The notes: a model not told the origin generated them from the letters alone. 64,000 nt of DNA from Streptomyces sp. NRRL F-6676 (GCF_000725625.1 NZ_JOHS01000038.1:1-64000), one strand, 5' to 3'. Shown: positions 39,765-50,500, numbered from the stretch's first letter. Made by a program: numbers and translations.

Positions 39765-40664
39765 TCACTTGACGGCTCCCGCCGTCAGGCCGGCCACCAG
39801 GTACCGCTGGAGCAGCAGGAATCCGGCGACCACGGGCACGCTCACCACGAGCGAGGCGGCCATGATCTGGTTCCAGTACACGTCGTACTGCGTGGAGTAG
39901 CCCTGGAGTCCGACGGCGAGCGTGCGGGTGGTGTCGTTGGTCATCACGGAGGCGAACAGCACCTCGCCCCACGCGGTCATGAAGGCGTAGACGGCGACCG
40001 CGACGATGCCGGGGATCGCCGCCGGCACGACGACGCGGAACAGCGCGCCGAGCGGGCCGCAGCCGTCGACCAGGGCCGCCTCGTCCAGATCGCGCGGCAC
40101 CGAGTCGAAGTAGCCGATCAGCATCCAGATCGAGAACGGCAGCGAGAAGGTGAGATACGTCAGGATCAGCCCGCCGCGCGAGCCGAACAGCGCGATGCCG
40201 GTGGCGTTGCCGATGTTGACGTAGAGCAGGAACAGCGGCAGCAGGAAGAGGATGCCGGGGAACATCTGCGTGGACAGCACGGTCACCGTGAAGACCCGCT
40301 TGCCGCGGAAGCTGTACCGGCTCACCGCGTACGCGGCGAACACCGCGATGACCACCGAGCAGACGGTCGCCGCGCCCGCCACGATCAGCGAGTTCATGAA
40401 GTACTTCGCGAGCGGCACCGTCGACCAGATGTCGATGTACGGACGGATCGTCAGCTCGCTGGGCAGCCAGTGGAACGTGCCGGTGACGTCCGCGAGCGGC
40501 TTCAGCGAACTGGAGACCATCACGTACACCGGCACCAGGACGAAGCCGGTGAGCAGGGTGAGGAAGATCCGCCGGAGCCACAGGAAGGTGCGCGGCGGCG
40601 CCATGGGGGAGCGGGGCACCCGCGCGGTGCGTACGGTCTCGGACATGTGTACGGTCTCAGACAT
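39765..40664 (-). CDS. Sugar ABC permease (CUT1, MalG-like)
   Basis: Membrane subunit of a CUT1 importer, 299 residues with six helices; the EAA loop appears as [26 protein letters not shown]. The N-terminus reads [12 protein letters not shown]: the start region is duplicated, giving ATG at 40664 and another at 40646. The first overlaps the upstream permease stop by eight bases and is preferred. The gene precedes the beta-glucosidase by 44 bases. Confidence 0.9.
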   Translation of the reverse strand: MSETVHMSETVRTARVPRSPMAPPRTFLWLRRIFLTLLTGFVLVPVYVMVSSSLKPLADVTGTFHWLPSELTIRPYIDIWSTVPLAKYFMNSLIVAGAATVCSVVIAVFAAYAVSRYSFRGKRVFTVTVLSTQMFPGILFLLPLFLLYVNIGNATGIALFGSRGGLILTYLTFSLPFSIWMLIGYFDSVPRDLDEAALVDGCGPLGALFRVVVPAAIPGIVAVAVYAFMTAWGEVLFASVMTNDTTRTLAVGLQGYSTQYDVYWNQIMAASLVVSVPVVAGFLLLQRYLVAGLTAGAVK

Positions 40665-41685
40665 CGGCCGTCTCCTTACGGCGGCGGGATGCGGTGCGGG
40701 CACCGCCGCCGCGCTCGCGCGAGGTCAGCGCCAGATAGACGCCCGTCACCACCAGCAGGAAGAGCAGCAGCAGGACCGACATCGCCGAGCCGGTGCCGAA
40801 GTTCCAGGTGACGAAGGACGCCTGGTAGATGTGGACCGAGATGAGGTCCGCGGCCTGCGGGGCGCCCTTGCCGAACAGCACGAACGGCGTGTTGAAGTCG
40901 TTGAACGTCCACAGGAACAGCACCAGCACGAGCACCTGGTTGACCGGGCGCAGCGAGGGCAGCGTGATCCGGCGGATCTGCTGGAGCATCCCGGCGCCGT
41001 CCAGCGCGGCGGCCTCGTACAGCTCCTTGGGGATGTTCTGGAGCCCGGCCATCACGATGAGGAAGGCGAACGGCCAGCCCTTCCACACCGACACCGTCAG
41101 CAGCGCGACGAAGCTGTTGTCGCCGATGAGCCAGAAGGAGGGCTTGTCGGTGAGATGGAGCTGGTCGTGCAGGACGTGGTTCACCAGGCCGTTGTCGTGC
41201 TGGAACATGAACACCCAGGTGATGACGGCCGCGTAGACCGGCAGCGCGTACGGCACCAGGAACAGGGCGCGCAGCAGACCGCGGCCGCGGAAGGTGTCCT
41301 GCATGCAGATCGCGGCGACCGTGCCGATCAGCCAGCACAGGCCGACCGACAGCAGGGTGAACGCGACCGTGATGAGGAAGGAGTGGAGCAGCGCCTCGCC
41401 GACCGGCGCGTCGAAGTCCACCGACACCTTGTAGTTGTCGAAGCCGGACCAGGGCGCGGTGCCCCAGTCGCGGATGTAGAACTGGGTGAGCTCCTTGAAG
41501 CTCATCACGACACCGATCACCATCGGTATCAGATGGACCAGGAGTTCGAGGATCAGGGCGGGCAGCAGGAGCAGATAGGGCAGGGTGACGCGGCGGAGCC
41601 GCCCGGTGCGGCGGCGGGGGCCGCGTGCCGCACCGGGCGGGTCCTTGCGCACCGCCGGCTCCCGGGCCGGGGCGGTGGTGGTCAT
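40657..41685 (-). CDS. Sugar ABC permease (CUT1, MalF-like)
   Basis: Partner permease, 342 residues, with an N-terminal basic tail, a first helix PYLLLLPALILELLVHLIPM, and the EAA loop LQNIPKELYEAAALDGAGMLQQI. It lies five bases after the binding-protein stop. No ATPase is in the cluster; Streptomyces CUT1 importers commonly share the MsiK ATPase encoded elsewhere, which explains the absence. Confidence 0.9.
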   Translation of the reverse strand: MTTTAPAREPAVRKDPPGAARGPRRRTGRLRRVTLPYLLLLPALILELLVHLIPMVIGVVMSFKELTQFYIRDWGTAPWSGFDNYKVSVDFDAPVGEALLHSFLITVAFTLLSVGLCWLIGTVAAICMQDTFRGRGLLRALFLVPYALPVYAAVITWVFMFQHDNGLVNHVLHDQLHLTDKPSFWLIGDNSFVALLTVSVWKGWPFAFLIVMAGLQNIPKELYEAAALDGAGMLQQIRRITLPSLRPVNQVLVLVLFLWTFNDFNTPFVLFGKGAPQAADLISVHIYQASFVTWNFGTGSAMSVLLLLFLLVVTGVYLALTSRERGGGARTASRRRKETADV

Positions 41686-41690
41686 GCGGC

Positions 41691-43007
41691 TCACTTCTTG
41701 GGCATCTGCTGCTGGGCCTTCTCGAGCTTCGCCTTCACCGACGCGGTGGTCACCGACCGGCCGCCGGCGGCGTCGGCGAACAGTTCCTTGACGGCCGTGC
41801 CGACCGTCGTCTCGAACTGCGACTCGTCGGCGACCTGCGGCAGCGCGGCGGCGCTGGTGCCGAGGGTGGTCTTGAGGACGGCGGTGGCGCCGGAGTTGAA
41901 CGCCGGGTCCGACTGCGCCGCCTTCACCGGCGGGATCGAGCTGTAGGCCTTGTTGAGCGTCTTCTGCTCGGCGTCGCTGGTCATGAACTTCACGAACTTC
42001 GTGGCGCCGTCGAGGTTGTCGGTGTTCTTGAAGACGGCCATGTTGATGCCGGCGACCATCGAGTTGACCTGGGTGCCGGTGCCGGGGGTGCCGGACTGCA
42101 CGGGCACCGGGGCGATGCCGTAGGCGTCGTCGGCCATGCCCTGTGACTTGAGGTTGGAGGCGGCCGACTGCCACAGCAGCATCGCCGTCTTGCCCTTGGC
42201 GAAGTCGCTCACCGACTGGTTCTGCGCGTACTCGGCGTTGCCCGCCGGGATCGCCTTGTCCTTCGCCATCAGGTCGACGTACTGCTTGACCGCCGCGACG
42301 GCCTTGTCATTGGTGAAGTCGGGCTTGCCGTCCGCGGTGAAGAAGTCGGCGCCGTGCTGCTTGGCGAAGACGAAGACGTGGTGGATGTTCTCGGAGAGGT
42401 TGGAGCCCTCGGCGCCCAGCGGGTTCTTGCCCTTGGCCCTGATCTTCTTGCCGTCGGCGACCAGCTCGGCCCATGTGGCGGGCGGCTCGGAGATGCCCGC
42501 GTCGGCGAAGATCTGCTTGTTGTAGTAGAGCGCGTACGACATCGAGTACAGCGGGACCGCGGCCGGGTCCTTGCCCTCGGCGCCGGTCGAGCCGAGCGCG
42601 GAGTCGACGAAGCGGTCCTTGCCGCCGATCTTCTCGAAGTTCTTCGCGTCCCACGGCAGCAGCGCCCCGGTGGCCTGGAGCGAGGCGCTCCAGGTGTTGC
42701 CGATGTTCAGCACGTCCGGGCCCTGGCCCGAGGTGGCGGCGGTCAGGATCCGGTTGAGCAGGTCCGACCAGGGCACGACCTCCAGCTTGACCTTGATGCC
42801 GGTCTGCTTCTCGAACTTGTCCAGCTCGGGCTGGAGGACCTTCTTGTCCACCTGGATGCTGGCGCCCTGGTTGGAGGCCCAGTACGTGAGCGTCTTCGGC
42901 GAGTCGTTGGACCCGCCGCTCGTCGACGAGCCGCCGCCGCACGCGGTCACGGCGGTCAGCAGGGAGACGGTGACCGCGGCGGCGGCCGCGACTCGGGTTC
43001 TGCGCAT
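41691..43007 (-). CDS. Sugar-binding lipoprotein (CUT1)
   Basis: Extracellular solute-binding protein family 1, 438 residues. Signal peptide with lipobox VTAC, lipid Cys23, then a Gly/Ser linker and the first strand KTLTYWASNQGASIQVD. Internal DVLNIGNTW and GKTAMLLWQSAAS are usual family 1 features. It leads the importer-glucosidase operon. The ligand cannot be read from sequence; a beta-linked oligosaccharide is likely given the GH1 enzyme. Confidence 0.92.
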   Translation of the reverse strand: MRRTRVAAAAAVTVSLLTAVTACGGGSSTSGGSNDSPKTLTYWASNQGASIQVDKKVLQPELDKFEKQTGIKVKLEVVPWSDLLNRILTAATSGQGPDVLNIGNTWSASLQATGALLPWDAKNFEKIGGKDRFVDSALGSTGAEGKDPAAVPLYSMSYALYYNKQIFADAGISEPPATWAELVADGKKIRAKGKNPLGAEGSNLSENIHHVFVFAKQHGADFFTADGKPDFTNDKAVAAVKQYVDLMAKDKAIPAGNAEYAQNQSVSDFAKGKTAMLLWQSAASNLKSQGMADDAYGIAPVPVQSGTPGTGTQVNSMVAGINMAVFKNTDNLDGATKFVKFMTSDAEQKTLNKAYSSIPPVKAAQSDPAFNSGATAVLKTTLGTSAAALPQVADESQFETTVGTAVKELFADAAGGRSVTTASVKAKLEKAQQQMPKK

Positions 43008-43115
43008 GGCTCAGGCGTCCCTTTCCTCAGGGCGAGCGCGAGGGCGGGTTCGGGAAACGGAAGGAGCGGGCCCGTCCAGGCCCGGGCCCGTTCACTTCCC
43101 GAACGTCCCTCATGG

Positions 43116-43138
43116 CTTAACTTAGAGCGTGAGTTAAG
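43116..43138. promoter_or_regulatory. ROK-type operator
   Basis: Inverted repeat CTTAACT and AGTTAAG separated by nine bases, AT-rich in a GC-rich setting, between the binding lipoprotein gene and the divergent ROK regulator. Nearer the regulator, CAAGAT (43158) and ATCTTG (43177) form a second, weaker dyad and GCGTCAAG occurs twice (43154, 43182). Confidence 0.75.
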
Positions 43139-43211
43139 ACCTCATGGAAAGTCGCGTCAAGATGTCGCGCAGAGGTATCTTGCGTCAAGGGGCAGGCCGG
43201 GAGGGAGCCAC

Positions 43212-44510
43212 ATGGCGGGGCGGAACGGGCGGACGGTGCGTGACCTGCGGCGCGGCAATCGCGCCGAGGTACTGCAACGGTTGTATTTCGACGGCCCGAT
43301 GAGCCGCTTCGAACTGGGACCGGTGACCGGGCTCAGCTCCGGCTCGGTCAGCAACGTGGTGGCCGAACTGGTGGCCGACGGACTGGTCGAGGAGGCCGGC
43401 TCGGTCGACTCCGACGGCGGCCGGCCGCGCACCCTGCTGCGGGTGGCGCCGACCGCCGGACACATGATCGGCGTCGACGTCGGCGAGACCCGGGTCCGGG
43501 TCGAGCTGTTCGACCTCGCCCTCACCGAACTCGCCCGCACCGAACGCCCCCTGGAGCACCAGCGCTACGACGTCGACGTCGTCGTCGGCCACATCCGCGA
43601 CGGCATCGCCGAGGTGCTGGCCACCGCGGGGCTCGCCCCCGAGCGGCTGCTCGGCGTCGGCATCGGCGTCCCCGGCATCGTCGCCCGCGAGGGCGAACAG
43701 GGCGCCGTCGTGCACGGCCAGACCATCGGCTGGGACGCCGTCCCGCTGGAGGCCCGGCTGCGCTCCGCCTGCCTGCTGCCCGACTCCGTGCCCTACTTCG
43801 CCGACAACGGCGCCCGCACCCTCGGCCAGGCCGAGATGTGGTTCGGCGCCGGCCGCGGCGCCCGCAACGCGGTCGTCGTCCTCTTCGGCTCCGGCGTCGG
43901 CGCCTGCCTCGTCACCGACGACGTGACCGGCGGCCGCGCGGTGGAGTACGGGCACCTGACCGTACGGGTGCGGGGGCGCCGGTGCCGGTGCGGGGCGCTG
44001 GGCTGCCTGGAGGCGTACGCGGGCGCGGAGGCGCTGCTCGCGCGGTGGCGGGAGGCCGGGGGACAGGTGCCCGAGGGCGCCGACGAGGAGACCGCGCTGA
44101 CCGCGCTGCTCGCGGCGGCCTACCCGGAGGAGGGCGAGGCCGACCCGGTGGCGTCGGCGGTCCTCGAGGAGACGGCGGAGTACCTCGGCGCCGGCCTCTC
44201 CGACCTGATCAACCTCTTCCGCCCCGAACGCATCCTGATCGGCGGCTGGGCGGGCCTCCAGCTCGGCGCCCGCTTCCTGCCCGCGGTCCGCCGCCACGCG
44301 GTGGCGTACTCGCTGCGCTACCCCGCGGAACGGGTCGCGATCGAACTGGGCCGGCTGGGCCCGGACGCGGTGACGGTGGGCGCGGCGATCCTGCCGCTGG
44401 CCGACTTCTTCGCGGCCGGGGGACGCCGGGCGGGCGCCGGTCCCGACGCCGCCCCGCGCCGCGCCCCGGCGTGGCGCGAGGCGCTGCGGGACCGGGCGTC
44501 GGGGAGGTAG
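43212..44510 (+). CDS. ROK-family transcriptional regulator
   Basis: Regulator of 432 residues: N-terminal winged helix (RGNRAEVLQRLYFDGPMSRFEL, GLSSGSVSNVVAELVADGLV), then a ROK sugar-kinase-like domain with GVDVGETRVRVELFD, GIGVPGIV and the zinc-binding cysteine cluster CRCGALGCLEAYAG. An ExGH-type motif (VEYGHLTV) is present. GGGAGG precedes ATG 43212. It is divergent from the sugar-importer operon, and the AT-rich dyad between them is its probable site. Its tail is an extra Pro/Ala/Arg-rich 30 residues. Confidence 0.92.
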   Translation: MAGRNGRTVRDLRRGNRAEVLQRLYFDGPMSRFELGPVTGLSSGSVSNVVAELVADGLVEEAGSVDSDGGRPRTLLRVAPTAGHMIGVDVGETRVRVELFDLALTELARTERPLEHQRYDVDVVVGHIRDGIAEVLATAGLAPERLLGVGIGVPGIVAREGEQGAVVHGQTIGWDAVPLEARLRSACLLPDSVPYFADNGARTLGQAEMWFGAGRGARNAVVVLFGSGVGACLVTDDVTGGRAVEYGHLTVRVRGRRCRCGALGCLEAYAGAEALLARWREAGGQVPEGADEETALTALLAAAYPEEGEADPVASAVLEETAEYLGAGLSDLINLFRPERILIGGWAGLQLGARFLPAVRRHAVAYSLRYPAERVAIELGRLGPDAVTVGAAILPLADFFAAGGRRAGAGPDAAPRRAPAWREALRDRASGR

Positions 44511-44571
44511 GTCTTCCGGCCGGCCGCCCCCTCCCGCCCAGAAGCGGTCGGGGGCGGCACCAGGGGCGTGG

Positions 44572-45999
44572 TCAGCCCGCCGGGGCGAGGGACGCGAGGG
44601 ACCCCGGGTAGAGGTATTCCTCCGGCGGGACGGTGGTGCCGTGCGCCCACGCCTGGAAGAAGCCGGTGAGGTCCTTGCCGGAGACCTTCCGGGCCAGCGC
44701 CTCGAACTGCGGCCAGGACGCGTTGCCGTAGCGGTGGTCGCGCTGCCAGCGCTCGAGGGTGCCGAAGAACGCGTCGTCGCCGACCGTGCGGCGCAAGGCG
44801 TGCAGCATCATGGACCCCTTGTCGTACAGGGCGTTGTCCAGTTCACGGCCCTGGCCGGGGTCGTACAGTCTCGTCGCCCAGAACTCGGGGTCCGCCTTGT
44901 TCTCCTCCACCATGTCGGCGTAGAAGCCCTTGTCCAGGTCGGCGCCGTGCTTCCCCTCGTCCCACAGCTGGCCGGCGTACTGGGCGAAGCACTCGGCCAG
45001 GCAGCCGTCGCGCCAGTCGCTGAAGGAGACGCTGTTCCCGAACCACTGATGGGCGTTCTCATGGACCATGGAGGCGTCGAAGAAGCTCCCGTGGTACGTC
45101 GGCCGGCTCTGCGTCTCCAGGGCGATCGGGCCCTCGCCGTCGTCGCCGCTGATGACGATCGCCCCGGCCGAGGAGAAGGGGTACGGGCCGAACTTCGAGG
45201 CCAGGAAGTCGATGATCTCCGGCAGCTGTGCCTCCGCCTCGGGGTCGATGCGCGCCCCGGGGCTGTAGGCGTTGATGACGGGAGTGCCGTCGGAGAGCTT
45301 CGAGGTGCGCATCGTGAACTTGTCGACGGCGAATGTGCTGAGGTACGTGGCCATCGGCCGGTCCTCGTACCAGCGGAACGTGGTCGTGCCCGGGCCGGTG
45401 GTGGTGGCGCCCGGCCGTCCGTTGCCGACCACCGTCCAGCCGGTGGGGACCGTGGCCGTGAGCCGGAAGGCGGCCTTGTCCGAGGGGTGGTCGTCGGCCG
45501 GGTACCAGGCGGTGGCGGAGTGCGGCTCCCCCGACACGTCCACGCCGCCGTCGGCGAGGGCGTGCCAGCCCTCGCCGACCGGTTCGCCCGCGTAGCGGAC
45601 GCGTACGGAGAACCGTGTGTTCTTCGTGAGCGGCCGGGCCGGGGTGATGACGAGTTCGTGCGCGCCCTCCCGGGAGACGGCGCGGGCGGGTGTGCCGTCC
45701 ACGGTGACATCGGTGACCGTGAAGCCCTCCAGATCGAGGTGCAGCCGGTCCAGATCCTCGGTCGCGACGGCCTCCACGGTGGTGTCGCCCTCCAGGTAAT
45801 GGGGGCGGGCCGGGTCGTAGGTGACGTGGACGTCGTACCGCGAGACGTCGTAGCCGGAGTTCCCGTCGTCGGGGAAGTAGGGGTCACCGGCGCCGCCCGT
45901 GCCGGAGGCGCCGGCGGCGGGGACTGCGGTGAACACGATTCCGGCGGCCACGGTCGTGGCCAGGGCGGTGGCGCGGCGGCGATGCCGGTGGACAGGCAT
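44572..45999 (-). CDS. Secreted M1-family metallopeptidase
   Basis: Zinc aminopeptidase-like protein of 475 residues with signal peptide (ALATTVAAGIVFTAVPAAGA). The N-terminal beta domain runs to about residue 220; the active site is MVHENAHQWFGNSVSFSDW, HExxH with the third ligand Glu about 18 residues on (LAECFAQYAG). The substrate-binding GAMEN motif appears modified as GPIALETQS, so it may differ from classical aminopeptidases. This is the short M1 form lacking the C-terminal helical domain. It is upstream of nothing on its strand; the M28 gene lies 78 bases before its start and may be co-transcribed. Confidence 0.9.
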   Translation of the reverse strand: MPVHRHRRRATALATTVAAGIVFTAVPAAGASGTGGAGDPYFPDDGNSGYDVSRYDVHVTYDPARPHYLEGDTTVEAVATEDLDRLHLDLEGFTVTDVTVDGTPARAVSREGAHELVITPARPLTKNTRFSVRVRYAGEPVGEGWHALADGGVDVSGEPHSATAWYPADDHPSDKAAFRLTATVPTGWTVVGNGRPGATTTGPGTTTFRWYEDRPMATYLSTFAVDKFTMRTSKLSDGTPVINAYSPGARIDPEAEAQLPEIIDFLASKFGPYPFSSAGAIVISGDDGEGPIALETQSRPTYHGSFFDASMVHENAHQWFGNSVSFSDWRDGCLAECFAQYAGQLWDEGKHGADLDKGFYADMVEENKADPEFWATRLYDPGQGRELDNALYDKGSMMLHALRRTVGDDAFFGTLERWQRDHRYGNASWPQFEALARKVSGKDLTGFFQAWAHGTTVPPEEYLYPGSLASLAPAG

Positions 46000-46077
46000 G
46001 CGTCTGCTCCTTCATTCGGGATGCGGGCGAAGTGCGCGCGAAGTGTTCGGCGGAGGTGCCGGAAGGCCGTCCCGGCC

Positions 46078-46998
46078 TCAGCGGTGTGCGGCGAGCTGCC
46101 AGACCGTGGTGAGAAGGGCGTTGGTGCTGGTGGTCTCGACCCCCGGGTCCACGTTCTCCACGCGGTCGCACGCCTCGTGCGTGCAGTCGTCGATTCCCGT
46201 GGCGAAACCGCCCACCGGGATACCCGCGTCGCCGAACGACACATGGTCGCTGCCGCCGATGCCGATGGCGGTCGTGGGCAGGTTCCGGGCCGCGAAGTAG
46301 CTCTTGAACGCCTGGGCCGCCGCGGGGTCGTCCTCGACGACGAGCCAGGACCGGTTGTCCTTGGTGCCGGCCATGTCCACGTTCAGGTAGACGTCGATCC
46401 GGTCGCGTTCGGCGGCGGACAGATCCTTCACATAGGCGCTGGATCCCACCATTCCGGCCTCTTCGGCGCCCCACCAGGCGAACCGCAGATGACGGTCGGG
46501 CTTCAGCCCCGACCTGGACACTTCGAGGGCGGTGGTGAGCAGGGCCGCGGAGCCGGAGCCGTTGTCGTTGATGCCGGGGCCGTTCTCCGTGCTGTCGAGG
46601 TGTGCTCCGGCGAAGACGATGTGCCCGGGGTCGCCGCCGGGCCAGTCCGCGATCAGGTTGTAGCCGGTGGCGCCGTCGTGGGTGAAGCGGTGCAGGGTGG
46701 TGCGGAATCCGGCCTTGTCCAGCGCGGCCTTCACATAGGTGACGGAGTCGCGGTAACCCCGGGTGCCGTGGGCGCGGTTGCCTCCCGCGTGGTCCGCGAT
46801 CCCCTGGAGGGCGGTGAGGTGCGGCATGACCTGGTCCGCGGTGACGACGGGAGGGGCGAGGTCCGCGGCGGGCGCGGCCGCGGCGGCCGGAGCGGCCACG
46901 AGGGTGGCGCACAGGCCGAGGACCGCGGTCACCGCGTGGCGGCGGGCCAAAGTGCGACGGCCGGCCGAACGGCGGGCCGGTGTGCTGATCGGGTGCAT
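46078..46998 (-). CDS. Secreted M28-family aminopeptidase
   Basis: Extracellular zinc aminopeptidase of 306 residues, close to the Streptomyces griseus type (SGAP). Signal peptide to about residue 45 ending AAAAPAADLAPP. Zinc and catalytic residues: GAHLDSTENGPGINDNGSGS (His, Asp), WGAEEAGMVGSSAYV (catalytic and zinc Glu), NVDMAG (Asp), and SDHVSFGDAGIPVGG with the final His. It likely releases hydrophobic N-terminal residues outside the cell and, with the neighbouring M1 enzyme, supplies amino acids from peptides. Confidence 0.92.
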   Translation of the reverse strand: MHPISTPARRSAGRRTLARRHAVTAVLGLCATLVAAPAAAAAPAADLAPPVVTADQVMPHLTALQGIADHAGGNRAHGTRGYRDSVTYVKAALDKAGFRTTLHRFTHDGATGYNLIADWPGGDPGHIVFAGAHLDSTENGPGINDNGSGSAALLTTALEVSRSGLKPDRHLRFAWWGAEEAGMVGSSAYVKDLSAAERDRIDVYLNVDMAGTKDNRSWLVVEDDPAAAQAFKSYFAARNLPTTAIGIGGSDHVSFGDAGIPVGGFATGIDDCTHEACDRVENVDPGVETTSTNALLTTVWQLAAHR

Positions 46999-47331
46999 CG
47001 GTGCGAGTCCTCCGGGAGGGTCGGGGGCGGGAGAGCGAGGGCCGGGCCGGAGGGCGGTGGGCCCGGCGGCCCGGCACGGGAACTCGTCGACGCGGCGATC
47101 GGCGTTGTCCTGAGCCCGGCTGGAGAGACGAGACCGCGGCGACGTCAGTTGTAAAGAGGACGCAAAGCCGCGTGTGCCGGAAGACGGTCCGACGCCCCGG
47201 CTCCCCGACAGGGTGGGCGCCCGCCCGGGCGGCGCACCGTTCCCCGCGCGTTTCGGCCGGGGCCGCCCGGGTACTTGCGCGTCGCTCCTTCGGGCCGCCG
47301 CGCCCGCGGGAGGGAAAGGGAGGACGACGAC
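46999..47331. other. Intergenic region between M28 peptidase and fdh operon
   Basis: A 333-bp divergent gap. The only AT-richer stretch is around 47145-47165 (GTTGTAAAGAGGACGCAAAG), which may contain promoter elements for either side. No further gene, palindrome or RNA recognised. Confidence 0.5.
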
Positions 47332-47571
47332 GTGACCGAGCACCGCCTCGAAGGGCCCGGAGAGAACGGCGATCCCGTCCCGCGCGACCTGCCCGACCAG
47401 CAGGCCGGCGAGGGCGAGGACCCCTGGGAGGCCGCCCCCGCGACCGCCCGCCGCAAGGCGGAGGAGACGGAGGAGACGGACGGCACCGACGACACCGGCA
47501 CCGACGACACCGCCCCCGACGACACCACCGGCCCCGAGGACGAGCCCACCCCCGACGAGCCCACCGCCTGA
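47332..47571 (+). CDS. Small acidic Thr/Asp-rich protein before fdh
   Basis: Hydrophilic, disordered-looking protein of 79 residues. The second half is a run of Glu, Asp, Thr and Pro (EETEETDGTDDTGTDDTAPD). GTG 47332 is preceded by GGGAGG at ideal spacing, which supports translation. It ends 28 bases before the formate dehydrogenase catalytic subunit gene, so is probably the first gene of that operon. Function unknown; possibly a linker or chaperone-like accessory, but nothing in the sequence proves it. Confidence 0.65.
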   Translation: MTEHRLEGPGENGDPVPRDLPDQQAGEGEDPWEAAPATARRKAEETEETDGTDDTGTDDTAPDDTTGPEDEPTPDEPTA

Positions 47572-47599
47572 CGCCGAGCGGAGAAGCGGGAGATCCTTC

Positions 47600-50500
47600 A
47601 TGCGCATACCGGACCGGCTCCGCGACTGGCCCGTCTACCGTCAGCTCACCGGCGCCGCCGGCGACCGCTCGGGTCGCGGCGGCGCCGCCAAGTCCGCCCC
47701 CACCGCGCACCTCCGCCCCCGCACCGACACCGCCGAACGCGTGGTGAAGTCGATCTGCCCGTACTGCGCCGTCGGCTGCGGCCAGGAGGTGTACGTCAAG
47801 GACGGGAAGGTCGTCCAGATCGAGGGCGACCCCGACTCGCCCGTCAGCCGCGGCCGGCTCTGCCCCAAGGGCTCCGCCACCCTCCAGCTCACCACCGGCC
47901 CCGCCCGCGAGCACCAGGTCCTCTACCGCCGCCCGCACGGCACCGACTGGGAGACCCTCGACCTGGACACCGCGATGGACATGGTCGCCGAACGGGTCGT
48001 CAACACCCGCCGCGAGACCTGGGAGTGGGAGAAGGACGGCGCGCGCACCGCCCGCACGATGGGCATCGCCAGCCTCGGCGGCGCGACGCTGGACAACGAG
48101 GAGAACTACCTCATCAAGAAGCTGCTGACCGGACTCGGCGTCGTCCAGGTGGAGAACCAGGCCCGCGTCTGCCACAGCGCCACCGTCGCCGGCCTCGGCA
48201 CCTCCTTCGGGCGCGGCGGCGCCACCACCTTCATGCAGGACCTCCAGCACTCCGACTGCATCGTCATCCAGGGCTCCAACTACGCCGAGGCCCACCCCGT
48301 CGGCTTCCAGTGGGTGATGGAGGCCAAGGCGCGCGGCGCCCGGATCATCCACGTCGACCCCCGCTACACCCGCACCAGCGCGCTCGCCGACCTGCACGTC
48401 CCGCTGCGCGCCGGCACCGACATCGCCTTCCTCGGCGGGATCATCAACCACGTCCTCACCGAGGAGAAGGACTTCCGGGAGTACGTCCTCAACTACACCA
48501 ACGCGGCCACCCTCGTCAGTGAGGACTTCCGCGACACCGAGGACCTCGACGGCGTCTTCTCCGGGCTCGACGAGGACGGCCACACCTACGACCCGCACAG
48601 CTGGAGTTACGAGGGCACCGAGGTCCAGCAGCCCACCGGCGACCCCGACGAGCAGTACGACGAGCGGGTGGGCGGCTTCGGCGGCTCCGAGACCCACGGC
48701 TCCGGCGGCGCCAGGACCGGCCCCGACGCCCCCGCCGACCGCACCCTGCGACACCCGCGCTGCGTCTACCAGGTGCTCAAGCGGCACTACGCCCGCTACA
48801 CCCCCGAACTCGTCGAGGAGATCTGCGGCGTCCCCAAGGAGACCTTCCTGGAGGTCTGCGAGGCGCTCACCGCCAACTCCGGCCCCGACCGCACCAGCGC
48901 GTTCTGCTACGCCGTCGGCTGGACCCAGCACACCGTCGGCTCCCAGTACATCCGCGCCGCGAGCGTCCTCCAGCTGCTGCTCGGCAACATCGGCCGCCCC
49001 GGCGGCGGCATCCAGGCACTGCGCGGCCACGCCAGCATCCAGGGCTCCAGCGACATCCCCACGCTGTACAACCTGCTCCCCGGCTATCTGCCGATGCCGC
49101 ACGCGCACGCCCACGAGACCCTCGACGACTTCATCACGGCCAGCCGCACCAAGAAGGGCTTCTGGGCGGAGATGCGGTCGTACTTCGTCAGCCTGCTCAA
49201 GTCGTACTACGGCGACGCGGCCACCCCCGAGAACGACTTCTGCTTCGACCACCTGCCCCGCCTGACCGGCGACCACTCGACGTACCAGACGGTCGCCGCC
49301 CAGCTCGACGGCACCTGCAAGGGCTACTTCCTGATGGGCGAGAACCCGGCCGTCGGCTCCGCCAACACCCGGCTGCAACGGCTCGGCATGGCCAACCTGG
49401 AGTGGCTCGTCGTCCGCGACTTCTCCCTCATCGAGTCCGCCACCTGGTGGAAGGACGGCCCCGAGATCGAGACCGGCGAACTGCGCACCGAGGACATCGG
49501 CACCGAGGTGTTCTTCTTCCCCGCCGCCTCGCACACCGAGAAGTCCGGCTCCTTCACCAACACCAACCGCTGGGTGCAGTGGCACTACGCCGCCGTCGAA
49601 CCCGAGGGCGACGCGCGCAGCGACCTGTGGTTCATGTACCACCTGGGCCGCCGCATCCGCGAGAAGCTGGCCGGCTCCACCGACCCGATGGACCGCCCCG
49701 TCCTCGACCTGGCCTGGGACTACCCGGTCACCGGCCCGCTCGACGAACCCGTCGCCGACGCGGTCCTCGCCGAGATCAACGGCCACGGCCCGGACGGAAG
49801 CCCGCTGAGCGCGTACACCGAGCTCAAGGACGACGGCTCCACCCGCTGCGGCTGCTGGATCTACTGCGGCGTCTACGCGGACGGCGTCAACCAGGCCGCC
49901 CGCAAGAAACCCCACACCGAACAGGACTGGGTGGCCGCCGAGTGGGCCTGGGCCTGGCCCGCCAACCGCCGCATCCTCTACAACCGCGCCTCCGCCGCCC
50001 CCGACGGCACGCCCTGGAGCGCGCGCAAGAGCTATGTGTGGTGGGACGCCGAGGCCGGCAGGTGGACCGGCCACGACGTGCCCGACTTCGTCCCCGACCT
50101 CGCCCCGGACCGCGTCCCCGACGACGACGCCGAGGGCGTGGCGGCCCTGCGCGGCGACGACCCGTTCATCATGCAGGCCGACGGCAAGGGCTGGCTGTTC
50201 ACCCCGGCCGGACTGGAGGACGGGCCGCTGCCCACCCACTACGAGCCGCAGGACTCGCCCTTCCCCAACGCCCTGTACCCCTCCACCCCTCGTTCGCCCG
50301 TCCGCCAGGTGCTCGCCCGCGAGGGCAACCGCTACCACCCGAGCGGCGACGATCCGGGCGCCGACGTCTTCCCGTACGTCGTCACCACCCACCGGCTCAC
50401 CGAGCACTTCACGGCGGGCGGCATGAGCCGCTGGTCGGAGTATCTCTCCGAACTCCAGCCGGAGTTCTTCTGCGAGATCTCCCCGCAGCTCGCCGCCGAA

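Noticed and set aside
39721..40581. Upstream extension of the beta-glucosidase frame (open to 40581)
   Set aside because: The extension is antisense-like in composition, overlaps the permease gene in another frame, and GH1 homology begins exactly after GTG 39720 with its ribosome site.
48170..48172. Possible selenocysteine site in formate dehydrogenase
   Set aside because: The codon at the metal-ligand position is TGC, not TGA, and no selenocysteine insertion is needed for the frame.
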